Positions 1 through 8,458 are shown, numbered from the stretch's first letter. The stretch is 64,000 bases of DNA from JACCSI01 sp035575715 (GCA_035575715.1 DATLXN010000014.1:83481-147480), one strand, 5' to 3'. The notes: generated from the letters alone by a model not told the origin. Made by a program: numbers and translations.

Positions 1-629
1 CGGCGGTCGCATCGCGCACCCCGGTGCGCCGCAAGCTGCCCGACGAGCGCCAGGCGCTCACCCATAAGTTCGACATCGCCGGACACGAGGGCTACATCAC
101 GGTCGGCCTGTTCGAGGATGGCCAACCCGGTGAAATCTTCCTGGTCATGGCCAAGGAAGGCTCGACCATCTCGGGCTTTGCCGATGCGTTCGCCCAGGCG
201 ATTAGCTACGCACTGCAGTACGGCGTGCCGCTCCATTCGCTGGTCGACAAGTTCAGCCACGTGCGGTTCGAACCGTCGGGGATGACCAAGAACGCCGACG
301 TGCGTTTCGCCAAGTCGATCGTCGACTACATCTTCCGATGGATGGCGTCGAAGTTCCTGTCGCCGGAAGCGCAGTATGTCGCGGGCGTCAACAATCGCGA
401 TGACGCCAGCCCCGGCAACGGAAATGGTGCCGCGCACGCCGCGGTCTCCGTGCCGGTGCCGGTACCACCGCCCAGTGCCAAGATCGTGACCGAGTCCAGG
501 GCGTCGTCGTTTGGCGCCATGCAGAATCAGGAAGATGCACCGCCGTGCTCGACCTGCGGCTCGATCATGGTGCGCAGCGGCGCCTGCTACAAGTGCGGCA
601 ACTGCGGCACGACGTCGGGGTGTGCGTAG
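1..629 (+). CDS. nrdJ: Class II (B12-dependent) ribonucleotide reductase, C-terminal fragment
   Basis: The reading frame is already open at the window edge (frame begins at base 3), so this is the 3' end of a larger gene. The translated part reads LPDERQALTHKF, then HEGYITVGLFEDGQPGEIF and AKEGSTISG, which is the characteristic C-terminal region of adenosylcobalamin-dependent ribonucleotide reductase, the enzyme that makes deoxyribonucleotides in the cytoplasm. After a Pro/Ala-rich linker the protein ends in a cysteine-rich tail (CSTCG, then CYKCGNCG) of the kind these enzymes use as redox or metal-binding tail. The catalytic barrel lies outside the window. Family assignment is strong; the symbol is by family. 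Confidence 0.9.
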   Translation, partial: AVASRTPVRRKLPDERQALTHKFDIAGHEGYITVGLFEDGQPGEIFLVMAKEGSTISGFADAFAQAISYALQYGVPLHSLVDKFSHVRFEPSGMTKNADVRFAKSIVDYIFRWMASKFLSPEAQYVAGVNNRDDASPGNGNGAAHAAVSVPVPVPPPSAKIVTESRASSFGAMQNQEDAPPCSTCGSIMVRSGACYKCGNCGTTSGCA

Positions 630-634
630 GCGGC

Positions 635-2320
635 TCACAGGATGTAACGGCGAAGCTGGGTAAGCGTGTCCGCTTCGGCCGCCGGTTTGTCTGTGCGCCA
701 CCGCAGCATCCGGGGGAAGCGGACCGCGATACCTGATTTATGCCGCGACGACTGCGCAATCGCATCGAAGCCAAGCTCGAAGACGTGGATCGGTTCGACG
801 TGGCGAACGGGCCCGAAGCGTTCGACGGTGTGACGACGGATCCAGCGATCGAGTTCGGCAATCTCTTCGTTGGTCAGGCCGGAGTAGGCCTTGGCGAATG
901 GGACCAGTTCGCCGTTGTCCCACAGCCCGAATGTGTAGTCGGTGAGCAGGCTGGCGCGCTTCCCGGAACCGGGTTGCGCGTAGATCAGCACTGCATCAAT
1001 GGTGAACGGATCGATTTTCCACTTCCACCAATCGCCGCGCTTGCGCCCGACGCCGTACGGTGACTCTACGCGCTTGAGCATCAGGCCTTCAACGCCGTTG
1101 GCCCGTGACTCGCCGCGCAGCCGGCCGATGTCCTCCCAGTCTCCGATTACCACGAGGGGGGATAACCGCAGCGTGGTCGGTCCCAGCGCCCGCACCGGCG
1201 GATCTTCGAAAGGCAGCAACGGAATCGCCGCGCCGCGATCGGGTGCGCGCGACGGGGCCTGGCGGGCCGCGTTGGTGACCAGTTGCTCGAGCATCGCCCG
1301 CCGCACCCGCAAGGGTTCGCTACGGACGTCGCGCCCGTCCTGCTCGAGGATGTCGTAGGCCATGAACACGACCGGAATATCCCGCGCCTTGCGCGCGACC
1401 TGCGTCTGCCGGCCGATGCGCTGCTGCAACGACGAGAAGGGCAGTGGCCGATCGTCGCGAAAGGCGAGCACCTCGCCATCGATGACGGTGCCGTCTGGCA
1501 GCGCTGCGGCGGCATCGCTGACTTCAGGAAACCGCGCGGTGATCAGTTCCTCACCACGTGACCACAGATGAATCTCACCGGCGCGCCTGACCAGTTGGGC
1601 GCGAATGCCGTCCCACTTCCATTCGGCGGACCACGCTGCCGGATCACCGAGTAGCGCCGCCGGCGTCGTGGTCGGTTCGATCGGCGCCGCCAGGTAGAAC
1701 GGGTAGGGCCGAGAGAGGTCATCCTTGGTCACACCCGGCGACAACAACTCGCCGTACCACGCCGCACTCGGCGTCCAGTCGCCCATCAACCGCGCCGCCA
1801 TCGTCGTCGCCGGCAGATCGGCGGTGCGACCCAGCGCTCGCACGACCAACGTTTGAGAGACGCCGAGGCGCAACTCGCCGGTCAGCAGCTTGAAGAGAAC
1901 CAGGCGTTGCCAGCGGTCCAATTCGCGGACCCAGGTCAGCACGTAGCCTTCCTGGTCGTCAGGTTCGGCATTTCGAAGTGGCAGGATGCGGTCTTCCACC
2001 CATCTGGCGAGGGAGGTGTCGGCGTCAACCGCCATCGATGGCAGTTGGTCGAGGATGAGTGCGGCGGTCTCCGCACCGTCACCGACGATCGCATAACACT
2101 CGTCGAGCACCCACGACGGCAGATTGGTGGCACCGAGTGTCCATTGACGAATCGACGAACCTGGCACCAGCCGTTTCAGCCGACGACCGGTGAGAAAGAA
2201 CACCGCCCACGCCGCATCGGCAGGCGGCGCCGCGGCAAAATAGGCGGTCATCGCCGCGACCTTGGCGTTGGTGGAATTGGTCTGATCGATGGCCGCGAAC
2301 AACTGCGCGAAACGGATCAT
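635..2320 (-). CDS. ATP-dependent DNA ligase (exonuclease-associated type)
   Basis: A 561-residue ATP-dependent DNA ligase. The N-terminal half is an alpha-helical DNA-binding domain. The adenylation domain carries the KWDGIR motif with the nucleotide-accepting lysine at about residue 235, followed by the downstream nucleotidyltransferase motifs (for example DGEVLAF and EGLMLKR) and an OB-fold region. The open frame extends upstream to 2599, but that part lies inside the exonuclease gene; the ATG at 2318-2320 overlaps the exonuclease TGA (ATGA), which is typical of coupled translation and fixes the start. It is the bacterial ligase that accompanies an MBL-fold exonuclease in a predicted repair operon. 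The usual Lhr-type helicase and phosphoesterase partners are not next to it; recQ is divergent instead. Confidence 0.92.
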   Translation of the reverse strand: MIRFAQLFAAIDQTNSTNAKVAAMTAYFAAAPPADAAWAVFFLTGRRLKRLVPGSSIRQWTLGATNLPSWVLDECYAIVGDGAETAALILDQLPSMAVDADTSLARWVEDRILPLRNAEPDDQEGYVLTWVRELDRWQRLVLFKLLTGELRLGVSQTLVVRALGRTADLPATTMAARLMGDWTPSAAWYGELLSPGVTKDDLSRPYPFYLAAPIEPTTTPAALLGDPAAWSAEWKWDGIRAQLVRRAGEIHLWSRGEELITARFPEVSDAAAALPDGTVIDGEVLAFRDDRPLPFSSLQQRIGRQTQVARKARDIPVVFMAYDILEQDGRDVRSEPLRVRRAMLEQLVTNAARQAPSRAPDRGAAIPLLPFEDPPVRALGPTTLRLSPLVVIGDWEDIGRLRGESRANGVEGLMLKRVESPYGVGRKRGDWWKWKIDPFTIDAVLIYAQPGSGKRASLLTDYTFGLWDNGELVPFAKAYSGLTNEEIAELDRWIRRHTVERFGPVRHVEPIHVFELGFDAIAQSSRHKSGIAVRFPRMLRWRTDKPAAEADTLTQLRRYIL

Positions 2321-3318
2321 TCGTGATCGTCCGATCCGCTTTCGTCTTCCCACGCGGTCCGGATCACGCCGCTCTGGAGACCGAGGCCCTGGAGATAACG
2401 CGCGAAGGGCTCGGCATGCCCGTGGGTCGCGAGCACGCGGCTGGCGCCGGTCTCGGCAATCGTCTCGAGCAACGCAGGCCAGTCGGCGTGATCGGAGAGC
2501 ACAAACCCGCGGTCGTAGGCGCGCTGGCGCCGAACGCCACGGACGCGCATCAGCCCCGAGGCCAAGCCGTCGGAGATCTGACCCAAGCGCCGCATCCACG
2601 GGGTGCCGCGCGCGGAAGGTGGCGCGAGGACCAGTTCACCAGCAAACGAGGTGCCCTTCGGTTTCTCGAGCAGCGGCACCGTCGGCAGCATCCCCACGCC
2701 GGCCGCGCGATAGGCATCGATCATCGGCAGCATCATGCCGTGGACGTAGACCGGGCGCTCGCTGACGGTGGCCAGTTCTGCGAGCAGACGCTGCGACTTA
2801 CCCAACGTGTAACAGAACAACACCGAGGTCAGCTGATTGGCGGCATTGGCGTCCCACCACCCCTTCACTTCGTCGATGACCGTCTCGGTCGAATCCCAGC
2901 GATAGATGGGCAAACCAAACGTCGTTTCCGTGATGTAGGTATCGCACGGCACGACCTCGAACGGCGCGCAGGTTGGATCCGCGGCACGTTTGTAGTCACC
3001 AGAAATGACCCACCTGCCTCCCGGACCTGCGATGCACACCTGTGCGGAGCCCAGGACGTGGCCTGCCGGATGAAAGCTGACGCGCGTGCTGCCGAGCGTC
3101 AGCGATTGCCCGTAGGCCATCGACTCGATCACCGCGCCTGGACCGAAGCGTCGTGTCAGCAACGGGGCACAGGCGTCGGTGCAGAGATACGCCGCACTGC
3201 CGTAGCGCGCGTGATCGCCGTGCGCGTGGGTAATCAGCGCGCGCGGCACCGGGTGCCACGGATCGATATAAAAATCGCCGTCCGGGCAGAACAGACCCGC
3301 GGAAGTCTCCTGAAGCAT
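2317..3318 (-). CDS. Ligase-associated DNA exonuclease (metallo-beta-lactamase fold)
   Basis: A 333-residue metallo-beta-lactamase/beta-CASP type nuclease. The metal-binding signature THAHGDH lies at residues 30-36 and further MBL histidine motifs follow (HPAGHVLGS, and a late THGHAEPF). Members of this family are found with an ATP-dependent ligase in bacterial repair operons and are predicted to process DNA ends before ligation. An earlier GTG at 3345 exists, but the ATG at 3318 fits the conserved N-terminus (MLQETSAGLF) and leaves room for the divergent promoter; a weak purine stretch precedes it. Its stop overlaps the ligase start. Function is known from family context, not shown here. Confidence 0.9.
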   Translation of the reverse strand: MLQETSAGLFCPDGDFYIDPWHPVPRALITHAHGDHARYGSAAYLCTDACAPLLTRRFGPGAVIESMAYGQSLTLGSTRVSFHPAGHVLGSAQVCIAGPGGRWVISGDYKRAADPTCAPFEVVPCDTYITETTFGLPIYRWDSTETVIDEVKGWWDANAANQLTSVLFCYTLGKSQRLLAELATVSERPVYVHGMMLPMIDAYRAAGVGMLPTVPLLEKPKGTSFAGELVLAPPSARGTPWMRRLGQISDGLASGLMRVRGVRRQRAYDRGFVLSDHADWPALLETIAETGASRVLATHGHAEPFARYLQGLGLQSGVIRTAWEDESGSDDHE

Positions 3319-3327
3319 CTCTCTGAC

Positions 3328-3338
3328 CCAATATAATT
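3328..3338. promoter_or_regulatory. Divergent promoter box between exonuclease and recQ
   Basis: The 11-mer CCAATATAATT contains a perfect TATAAT for the plus strand (3332-3337) and TATATT read on the minus strand. It sits between the exonuclease start (3318, minus) and the recQ start (3350, plus). The same 11-mer occurs at 9806-9816 between another divergent gene pair. No convincing -35 box is visible, so the promoter call is moderate. Confidence 0.5.
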
Positions 3339-3349
3339 TGTGCACGCCC

Positions 3350-5170
3350 GTGTCTTCCGAGAGTCTTCTTCCGCTACTTCAGCAGTACTGGGGTTACACC
3401 GCTTTCCGACCCTTGCAGCAAGAAGCGATGGCTGCCGTCGTCGACGGCCGCGACTCGCTGCTGGTGCTCCCGACCGGGGGTGGTAAATCGCTGTGTTTTC
3501 AGGCACCGGCGCTGGTCCGCGACGGGCTGGCGTTAGTGGTCTCGCCGCTGATCGCATTGATGAAAGATCAGGTCGATACGCTGGTTGCCAACGGCGTGCC
3601 CGCGGCCTGTTACAACAGCGCGATGAGCTCGGACCAGAAGGCCGCGGTCCGCGCCGGCTTGCGGGAGGGCCGTTTTAAACTGCTCTACGTTGCGCCCGAG
3701 CGATTGGTCGGCGATGGTGCGAGCGACGGTTCGATCTGGAATCTATCGTCGACACCGATCCGGTTCGTGGCGGTCGATGAAGCGCACTGCATCAGCCAGT
3801 GGGGCCATGACTTCAGGCCCGAGTATCGCCAACTGGCCAGTCTGCGACAGGTGCTGCCGAACATCAGCATGCACGCGTTCACGGCTACGGCCACCGGGCG
3901 CGTGCGACGCGACATCGTCAGCCAGTTGGGGCTCAAGGATCCGCTCGAACTGGTCGGCTCGTTCGACCGTCCCAATCTGGTTTACCGTGTGCTGCCGCGT
4001 GCCAGTCTGAAGCGCCAGATCCTCGACATCCTGGGCCGCCATCGCAATCAGGCCGGCATCGTCTACTGCCTATCGCGTCGTGAGGTTGACGACATTGCCG
4101 GGTGGCTCGGCGAGCAGGGATTCAGCGCTCGCGCCTACCATGCCGGTCTCGCCGACCTCGAACGGCATCGCAACCAGGATGCGTTCCTCAACGAAGAGAT
4201 CGACATTGTCGTCGCGACCGTGGCGTTCGGGATGGGGATCGATCGATCGAATGTGAGGTTCGTGATCCACGCCGGCGCGCCACAGTCGCTCGAACACTAC
4301 CAGCAAGAGTCCGGTCGCGCGGGGCGTGACGGGCTCGAAGCGGAGTGCGTGCTGATTACGGGAGCGGCCGATTTCATGAAGTGGCGGGTCATGCTCGAAC
4401 GCAATGGCGAGCTGACTCCGGAACGCCGCGGGCTGATGCGCGACATGGAACGCTACGCCGCGCGCGTCGGCTGCCGTCATCGCCATATCGTCGGCTATTT
4501 CGGCGAAACCTACGACCGCGAGGTCTGTGAGGCGTGCGACTACTGCCTCGGCGAGCTCGAGGCGGTCGGCGAACCGGTCCTCCTCGCGCGCAAGATCCTG
4601 TCCTGTGTCGCGAGGGTCGGTCAGCGCTTCGGGGCCACGCATGTGGCCAATGTCCTGCGCGGCAGCGACGCCGAACAGGTGGCGGCGCGCGGGCACGCCC
4701 AGCTGAGCACGTTCGGCTTGTTGCGTGAGGCTTCAGTCGATGAGGTCCGCGGCTACATCGATCAACTGCTCGCCCATGGGCTGTTGCAACAAACCGACGA
4801 CAACTACCCGGTGTTGCAGCTGACCAACGACGGCGTCGATCTGCTCAAGAACCCAACCGCCGGCGCTGAGTTGTCGCTGGCGCGGCAGAAGCGGGTCGAA
4901 AAAGGCCGCAGCGCGCCACGGTCGCGCATCGAAGTGGAATCGTGGAGCGGAGTTGACCGCTCCCTGTTCGATCGGCTGCGCGCGATGCGTCTCGAAATCG
5001 CGCGCTCGCGAGGTGTCCCGCCCTACGTCATCTTCCACGACTCGACCTTGCGTGAGCTCGCGCGGGTCAAACCGAAATCACTGACCGAGCTGTCGGCAAT
5101 TTACGGCATGGGCGCGCGCAAGATCGAAGCGCTCGGCGGCGTTGTCCTGGACACCATCAACGCGGGATAA
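3350..5170 (+). CDS. recQ: ATP-dependent DNA helicase RecQ
   Basis: About 606 residues, the length of E. coli RecQ. It has the superfamily 2 helicase core with the FRPLQQEA Q-motif, Walker A PTGGGKS (lysine near residue 46), DEAH box (about 143-146) and the arginine-finger region QESGRAGRDG. A RecQ-type zinc-binding region (CRHRH, then CEACDYC) and a winged-helix domain follow. A C-terminal HRDC domain ends the protein (LRAMRLEIARSRGVPPYVIF). RecQ unwinds DNA 3' to 5' in recombination and fork repair. The open frame begins at TTG 3338, but that overlaps the TATAAT box, so the GTG at 3350 is the better start. It is divergent from the exonuclease-ligase pair. Confidence 0.95.
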   Translation: MSSESLLPLLQQYWGYTAFRPLQQEAMAAVVDGRDSLLVLPTGGGKSLCFQAPALVRDGLALVVSPLIALMKDQVDTLVANGVPAACYNSAMSSDQKAAVRAGLREGRFKLLYVAPERLVGDGASDGSIWNLSSTPIRFVAVDEAHCISQWGHDFRPEYRQLASLRQVLPNISMHAFTATATGRVRRDIVSQLGLKDPLELVGSFDRPNLVYRVLPRASLKRQILDILGRHRNQAGIVYCLSRREVDDIAGWLGEQGFSARAYHAGLADLERHRNQDAFLNEEIDIVVATVAFGMGIDRSNVRFVIHAGAPQSLEHYQQESGRAGRDGLEAECVLITGAADFMKWRVMLERNGELTPERRGLMRDMERYAARVGCRHRHIVGYFGETYDREVCEACDYCLGELEAVGEPVLLARKILSCVARVGQRFGATHVANVLRGSDAEQVAARGHAQLSTFGLLREASVDEVRGYIDQLLAHGLLQQTDDNYPVLQLTNDGVDLLKNPTAGAELSLARQKRVEKGRSAPRSRIEVESWSGVDRSLFDRLRAMRLEIARSRGVPPYVIFHDSTLRELARVKPKSLTELSAIYGMGARKIEALGGVVLDTINAG

Positions 5171-5225
5171 AAGGGGCTGCCCCTTTTCCGGAGTAGACGC
5201 GGGAAAAAGGGGCAGCCCTTTTTCC
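5169..5225. repeat. Double palindromic hairpin element downstream of recQ
   Basis: Two hairpins occur side by side. The first is AAAAGGGG-CTG-CCCCTTTT at 5169-5187, overlapping the last bases of the recQ stop. The second is AAAAAGGG-GCAG-CCCTTTTT at 5204-5223, whose stem extends with GG/CC. The two copies are also inverted repeats of each other, so a long cruciform is possible. With the T-runs this could terminate recQ transcription, but the paired layout resembles a dispersed REP-like palindrome. Confidence 0.65.
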
Positions 5226-5263
5226 GGGAAAAGGTTCGCAGCGATTGCGACGAGCGCGCATAA

Positions 5264-6064
5264 ATGGCCAGGTTGAACGACGAGATTGATGCGCTGTATC
5301 GGCTGCCGTTAGGTGAGTTCACGCCGGCGCGCAATGCACTGGCCAAGCGCGTCGGCCCGACCACCCCGCCGATCAAGGAACTCGAAAAGCCGAGTGTTCC
5401 GGCGTGGGCCGTGAATCAACTGTATTGGCGCCACCGCATGACCTTCGATCGGCTGGTGAAAGCGGCCGAACAGCTTCGCGCCGAGCATCGCAAGTTATTG
5501 GCCGGCAAGCCGGCACACCTTCGCGACAACGAAAAGGCGCATCGCGATGCCATTCGTGCCGCTTCCGACCAGGTGCGCGCGCTACTGGAGCAAGCGAACC
5601 AAGCGGCGTCGACGGCGACGATGAACGCGGTCAACGAGACGCTGGAGGCGCTGCCAGCGGGCGATCAACCTGGCCGTTTGACCAAGCCGCTCCGGCCCGC
5701 AGGCTTCGAGGCCCTCGCCGGTCTGCCGGTGCGTGCGACGGCGCCGCCGCTGCGGCTGGTGCCGCGGCCCCACGCCGAGATCAAAAAACTCTCACCCGCC
5801 GAAGCTGCCGCCGAAGCGCGGCGGATCGCCGCTGAAGCGCGCCAGGCCGCTGCGGTCGCCAAGCGCGAAGCCGAAGTGGCCAGGCGAGAAGCGGCCGAAG
5901 AGAAAGAACGTCAGCGCGCCGCCGAGGCCGAACTGCGTCGCGCCCAGACCGCGGTCGAGCGTGCCGAGGCCGCGTTTCAGAAGGCCGAGCAGGAGGCGGA
6001 GCGCCGCCAGGCGGAACTCGAAAGTGCCCGCGAAACGTTGCGCAAGCTGCGACGCGCCACGTGA
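5264..6064 (+). CDS. Hypothetical coiled-coil protein
   Basis: A 266-residue cytoplasmic protein with no signal peptide or membrane segment. The first 120 residues form a conserved-looking domain (MARLNDEIDALYRLPLGEF, VPAWAVNQLYWRHR). The last 100 residues are an almost uninterrupted Ala/Glu/Arg coiled coil (AEARRIAAEARQAAAVAKRE and onward). I recognise no enzymatic motif; similar proteins are annotated as hypothetical. It sits between recQ and an RraA-like gene, separated from recQ by the palindromic element, and may be transcribed on its own. ATG start; function unknown. Confidence 0.75.
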   Translation: MARLNDEIDALYRLPLGEFTPARNALAKRVGPTTPPIKELEKPSVPAWAVNQLYWRHRMTFDRLVKAAEQLRAEHRKLLAGKPAHLRDNEKAHRDAIRAASDQVRALLEQANQAASTATMNAVNETLEALPAGDQPGRLTKPLRPAGFEALAGLPVRATAPPLRLVPRPHAEIKKLSPAEAAAEARRIAAEARQAAAVAKREAEVARREAAEEKERQRAAEAELRRAQTAVERAEAAFQKAEQEAERRQAELESARETLRKLRRAT

Positions 6065-6069
6065 CGCGA

Positions 6070-6075
6070 TAGGAT
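6070..6075 (+). promoter_or_regulatory. Candidate -10 box for a leaderless transcript (RraA-like gene)
   Basis: TAGGAT lies exactly six bases before the ATG at 6082, the same geometry as at 9810-9815 and at the transposase start. A transcript starting at the usual distance would begin at or next to the start codon. The AGGA inside the box could instead be a Shine-Dalgarno sequence, so the two readings compete. Confidence 0.4.
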
Positions 6076-6081
6076 GGCGAC

Positions 6082-6783
6082 ATGATTGTCGACTTGTTAC
6101 GTGCGTTCGACTGGACCACACCGTTTATCGCCGACGCCTGCGCGCTGCTGCAACTACCGATACGCCTCAATCCGCAGCACATGCAACCGATGCGCCCGCA
6201 CGACCGCATTGCCGGGCGCGCCTGTCCGGCGCGACATGCCGGCAGCACCGATGTGTTCCTCGAAGCCATCGCCGCCGCCACGCCAGGCGACGTCCTGGTG
6301 ATCGACAACGGCGGTCGCCTCGACGAAGGCTGTATTGGTGACCTGGTCGCTGGCGAAGCACACGTCGCCGGCCTGACCGGCATCATCGTGTGGGGCGCGC
6401 ATCGCGATACCGCGGCGATTGAAGCGATTGGCATTCCGGTGTGGTCGCTCGGCACCTGTCCGGCCGGCCCGCAGGAGTTACGCACACGCAGCGTCCACGC
6501 GCTCGAAGCGGCATCGCTCAGTCACGTCACCGTCACCCGTGATGACATCGTCTTCGCCGACGTCGACGGCATCGTGGTCGTCGCTGAAGCGGAGTTGCCG
6601 CGGGTCGTCGAAGCGGCCCGCGATATTGCCGCCCGTGAGCAGGCGCAGGCGGCGCGGTTGATGAAAGGCGAGCGGCTCCGCGATCAATTGCAGTTGGACG
6701 CTTACCTGACGCGTCGAGCGACGGAGCCGACGCACACGTTCCGCGAGCATCTGCGGGCCCTTGGCGGTGCGATCGAGATCTAG
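6082..6783 (+). CDS. RraA-like / HMG aldolase family protein
   Basis: A 233-residue member of the RraA / 4-hydroxy-4-methyl-2-oxoglutarate aldolase family. The fold's core is visible: PGDVLVIDNGG (residues 73-83), GDLVAGEAHVAGLTGIIVWG, HRD and PVWSLGT. Family members are either metal-dependent aldolases/decarboxylases of pyruvate-type acids or regulators of RNase E. The usual DG-x2-RD substrate/metal motif appears here as WGAHRD, keeping the Arg-Asp pair. Its stop is followed directly by the ATG of the alpha/beta hydrolase, so the two are probably co-transcribed. Which substrate it uses cannot be read from the sequence. Confidence 0.8.
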   Translation: MIVDLLRAFDWTTPFIADACALLQLPIRLNPQHMQPMRPHDRIAGRACPARHAGSTDVFLEAIAAATPGDVLVIDNGGRLDEGCIGDLVAGEAHVAGLTGIIVWGAHRDTAAIEAIGIPVWSLGTCPAGPQELRTRSVHALEAASLSHVTVTRDDIVFADVDGIVVVAEAELPRVVEAARDIAAREQAQAARLMKGERLRDQLQLDAYLTRRATEPTHTFREHLRALGGAIEI

Positions 6784-7599
6784 ATGCATCGCCAATACGT
6801 GCACCTCGACGGCCGGACCGTTGCCTACTTCGACTCTGCTCCGACCGAACGGTCGGCGCGCGTCCTGGTGCTGATCCACGCGTTTCCGCTCGGCGCGGCC
6901 ATGTGGGAGGGCCAGGTCAAGGCGCTCCCCGAAGGCTGGCGATTGCTGGCGCCTGACCTGCGCGGGTTCGGCGGTTCGACGCTGCCCGAGGTTGATAACC
7001 ATCCAGCGATGGCCGACTACGCCGCCGACGTCACCGACCTGTTGAGTGAACTGGGGATTGAATCGGCGGTCATCGGCGGCTGTTCGATGGGCGGTTACGT
7101 CGCGTTTGCTGTCATGCGTGCCGCGCCGGGGCTCGCCAAAGCCTTGATCCTCGTCGATACGCGGGCCACTGCCGACACTTCGGAAGGCCGCGCCAATCGG
7201 CGCGGCATGCTGGCGTTACTCGACCGCGAAGGCGCGTCGGGCGTGGCCCGCGAGATGATGCCGAAGTTGTTAGGCAAAACCTCCATCGACCAACGCCAGG
7301 ACCTCGAGCCGCTGGTGCGACGATTCATCAAGCAACAATCGCCGGCAGCCGTGCGCGGTGCAATCAACCGCATGATGGAACGTCCCGACTCCACGGCGGT
7401 GCTGCAGAACCTCACCATTCCCACGCTGATCATCGTCGGCGAAGAAGACACGCTGACGCCGCCTGATGATGCGCGCAAGATGCAGGCGAGCTATCCCAGT
7501 AGCGAGCTGGTCGTCCTGGCGAGGACTGGACATCTCCCCAGTCTCGAGCAGCCAGACGCTTTCAACGCCGCCGTTCGCACATTTCTCTCGGCGCTTTAG
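6784..7599 (+). CDS. Alpha/beta-fold hydrolase
   Basis: A 271-residue alpha/beta hydrolase. The oxyanion region HAFPLGAAMW (about 32-41), the nucleophile elbow GCSMGG (about 99-104, Ser nucleophile), an acid in GEEDTLTPP (about 219-227) and the catalytic histidine in TGHLPSLEQP (about 247-256) form the complete triad. The pattern is that of carboxylesterases and 3-oxoadipate enol-lactonase-like enzymes. It begins immediately after the RraA-like stop, so it is the second gene of that pair. No signal peptide is present, so it acts in the cytoplasm. The substrate is unknown. Confidence 0.85.
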   Translation: MHRQYVHLDGRTVAYFDSAPTERSARVLVLIHAFPLGAAMWEGQVKALPEGWRLLAPDLRGFGGSTLPEVDNHPAMADYAADVTDLLSELGIESAVIGGCSMGGYVAFAVMRAAPGLAKALILVDTRATADTSEGRANRRGMLALLDREGASGVAREMMPKLLGKTSIDQRQDLEPLVRRFIKQQSPAAVRGAINRMMERPDSTAVLQNLTIPTLIIVGEEDTLTPPDDARKMQASYPSSELVVLARTGHLPSLEQPDAFNAAVRTFLSAL

Positions 7600-7604
7600 A
7601 AAAA

Positions 7605-7639
7605 CAGGGATCAGGGATCAGGGATCAAGGATCAGGGAA
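7605..7639. repeat. Heptanucleotide tandem repeat (CAGGGAT)
   Basis: Five consecutive 7-base units fill the gap before the SDR gene: CAGGGAT three times, then CAAGGAT and CAGGGAA. The last unit supplies the AGGGAA purine stretch just upstream of the SDR start codon, so it may also act as a ribosome binding site. It belongs to a set of heptad arrays seen in other gaps of this window. Confidence 0.8.
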
Positions 7640-7642
7640 CGA

Positions 7643-8419
7643 ATGGATTTACAGCTTGCCGGTAAGGTCGCCATCGTCACGGGTGCCAGTCGCGGTCTGG
7701 GATTTGCGAGCGCGAACGCGCTGGTGGCCGAAGGGTGCCATGTGGTGATGTGCGCGCGTGGCGCGGACCGCCTCGAGCAAGCCGCGGGAGAATTGCGAGT
7801 GGTGGCGCCGGCGGGCACCGAGATCGTGGCTGTCACAGCCGACGTCTCCACGACCGATGGGGTGACGAAGGTTGTCAACGCGGCCGTCGGCAAATTGGGA
7901 AGCATCGACGTGCTGGTCAACAACGTCGGACTGGCCAAAGGCGCCGGGCTGCTCGATACGCCTGACGAGACGTGGCAGGAAGCGCTCGATCAGACGCTGT
8001 TCCCGACGATTCGCATGTCGCGTGCGGCGCTGCCGTTTCTCAAGCAGCGCGGTGGCGGAACGATTGTGATCATTTCGTCGATTTTCGGGCGCGAAGCGGG
8101 CGGCCGGATGGCCTATAACGCGGTGAAGGCGGCGGAACTGAGTCTGACAAAATCACTGGCGCAGCAACTCGCCAAGGATCAGGTGCGCGTGGTCGGCGTC
8201 GCGCCCGGCTCGATTTTATTTCCGGGCGGTTCGTGGCATGCACGCCAGCAAGCCGACCCGGAAGGTATTGCCGATTTCGTCCGTCACGAATTGCCGTTTG
8301 GGCGTTTCGGTCGCCCCGAAGAAGTAGGCGATGTCGTCGCCTTCCTCGCGTCGCTGCGCGCCAGCTGGGTCAGCGGCACCACGGTTGTCGTCGACGGCGC
8401 GCAATCACGGATGTTTTAG
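7643..8419 (+). CDS. Short-chain dehydrogenase/reductase
   Basis: A 258-residue classical SDR oxidoreductase. It has the NAD(P)-binding motif TGASRGLG (about 13-20), NNVGLAKG in the place of the NNAG motif, a catalytic serine in IISSIFG and the YNAVKAA tyrosine/lysine pair. It ends with the family's DVVAFLASLRASWVSGTTVVVDG stretch. The open frame runs back to 7466, but that part lies inside the hydrolase gene; the ATG at 7643 begins the canonical SDR N-terminus. The fold resembles 3-oxoacyl-ACP reductase-like enzymes, but the substrate is not evident. It is separated from the hydrolase by the heptad array. Confidence 0.85.
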   Translation: MDLQLAGKVAIVTGASRGLGFASANALVAEGCHVVMCARGADRLEQAAGELRVVAPAGTEIVAVTADVSTTDGVTKVVNAAVGKLGSIDVLVNNVGLAKGAGLLDTPDETWQEALDQTLFPTIRMSRAALPFLKQRGGGTIVIISSIFGREAGGRMAYNAVKAAELSLTKSLAQQLAKDQVRVVGVAPGSILFPGGSWHARQQADPEGIADFVRHELPFGRFGRPEEVGDVVAFLASLRASWVSGTTVVVDGAQSRMF

Positions 8420-8428
8420 GCGGAAGAA

Positions 8429-8456
8429 AAAGACGAAAGACGAAAGAAAAAAGACG
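8429..8456. repeat. Heptanucleotide tandem repeat (AAAGACG)
   Basis: Four 7-base units, AAAGACG, AAAGACG, AAAGAAA and AAAGACG, occupy the short gap between two convergent genes. The array stops just before the last codon of the permease on the minus strand. Confidence 0.75.
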
Positions 8457-8458
8457 TA

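Noticed and set aside
545..736. Small ORF overlapping the nrdJ end
   Set aside because: Out-of-frame shadow of the conserved Cys-rich tail, with no ribosome binding site.
2323..3336. 337-residue plus-strand ORF opposite the exonuclease
   Set aside because: It mirrors the exonuclease gene, has low-complexity Arg/His-rich content and no motif; a typical shadow frame in GC-rich DNA.
3338..3349. TTG start of recQ at 3338
   Set aside because: It directly follows the TATAAT box, so transcription would start after it; GTG 3350 fits the protein family.
7466..7642. N-terminal extension of the SDR gene
   Set aside because: It overlaps the hydrolase gene and heptad repeat; SDR homology starts at 7643.
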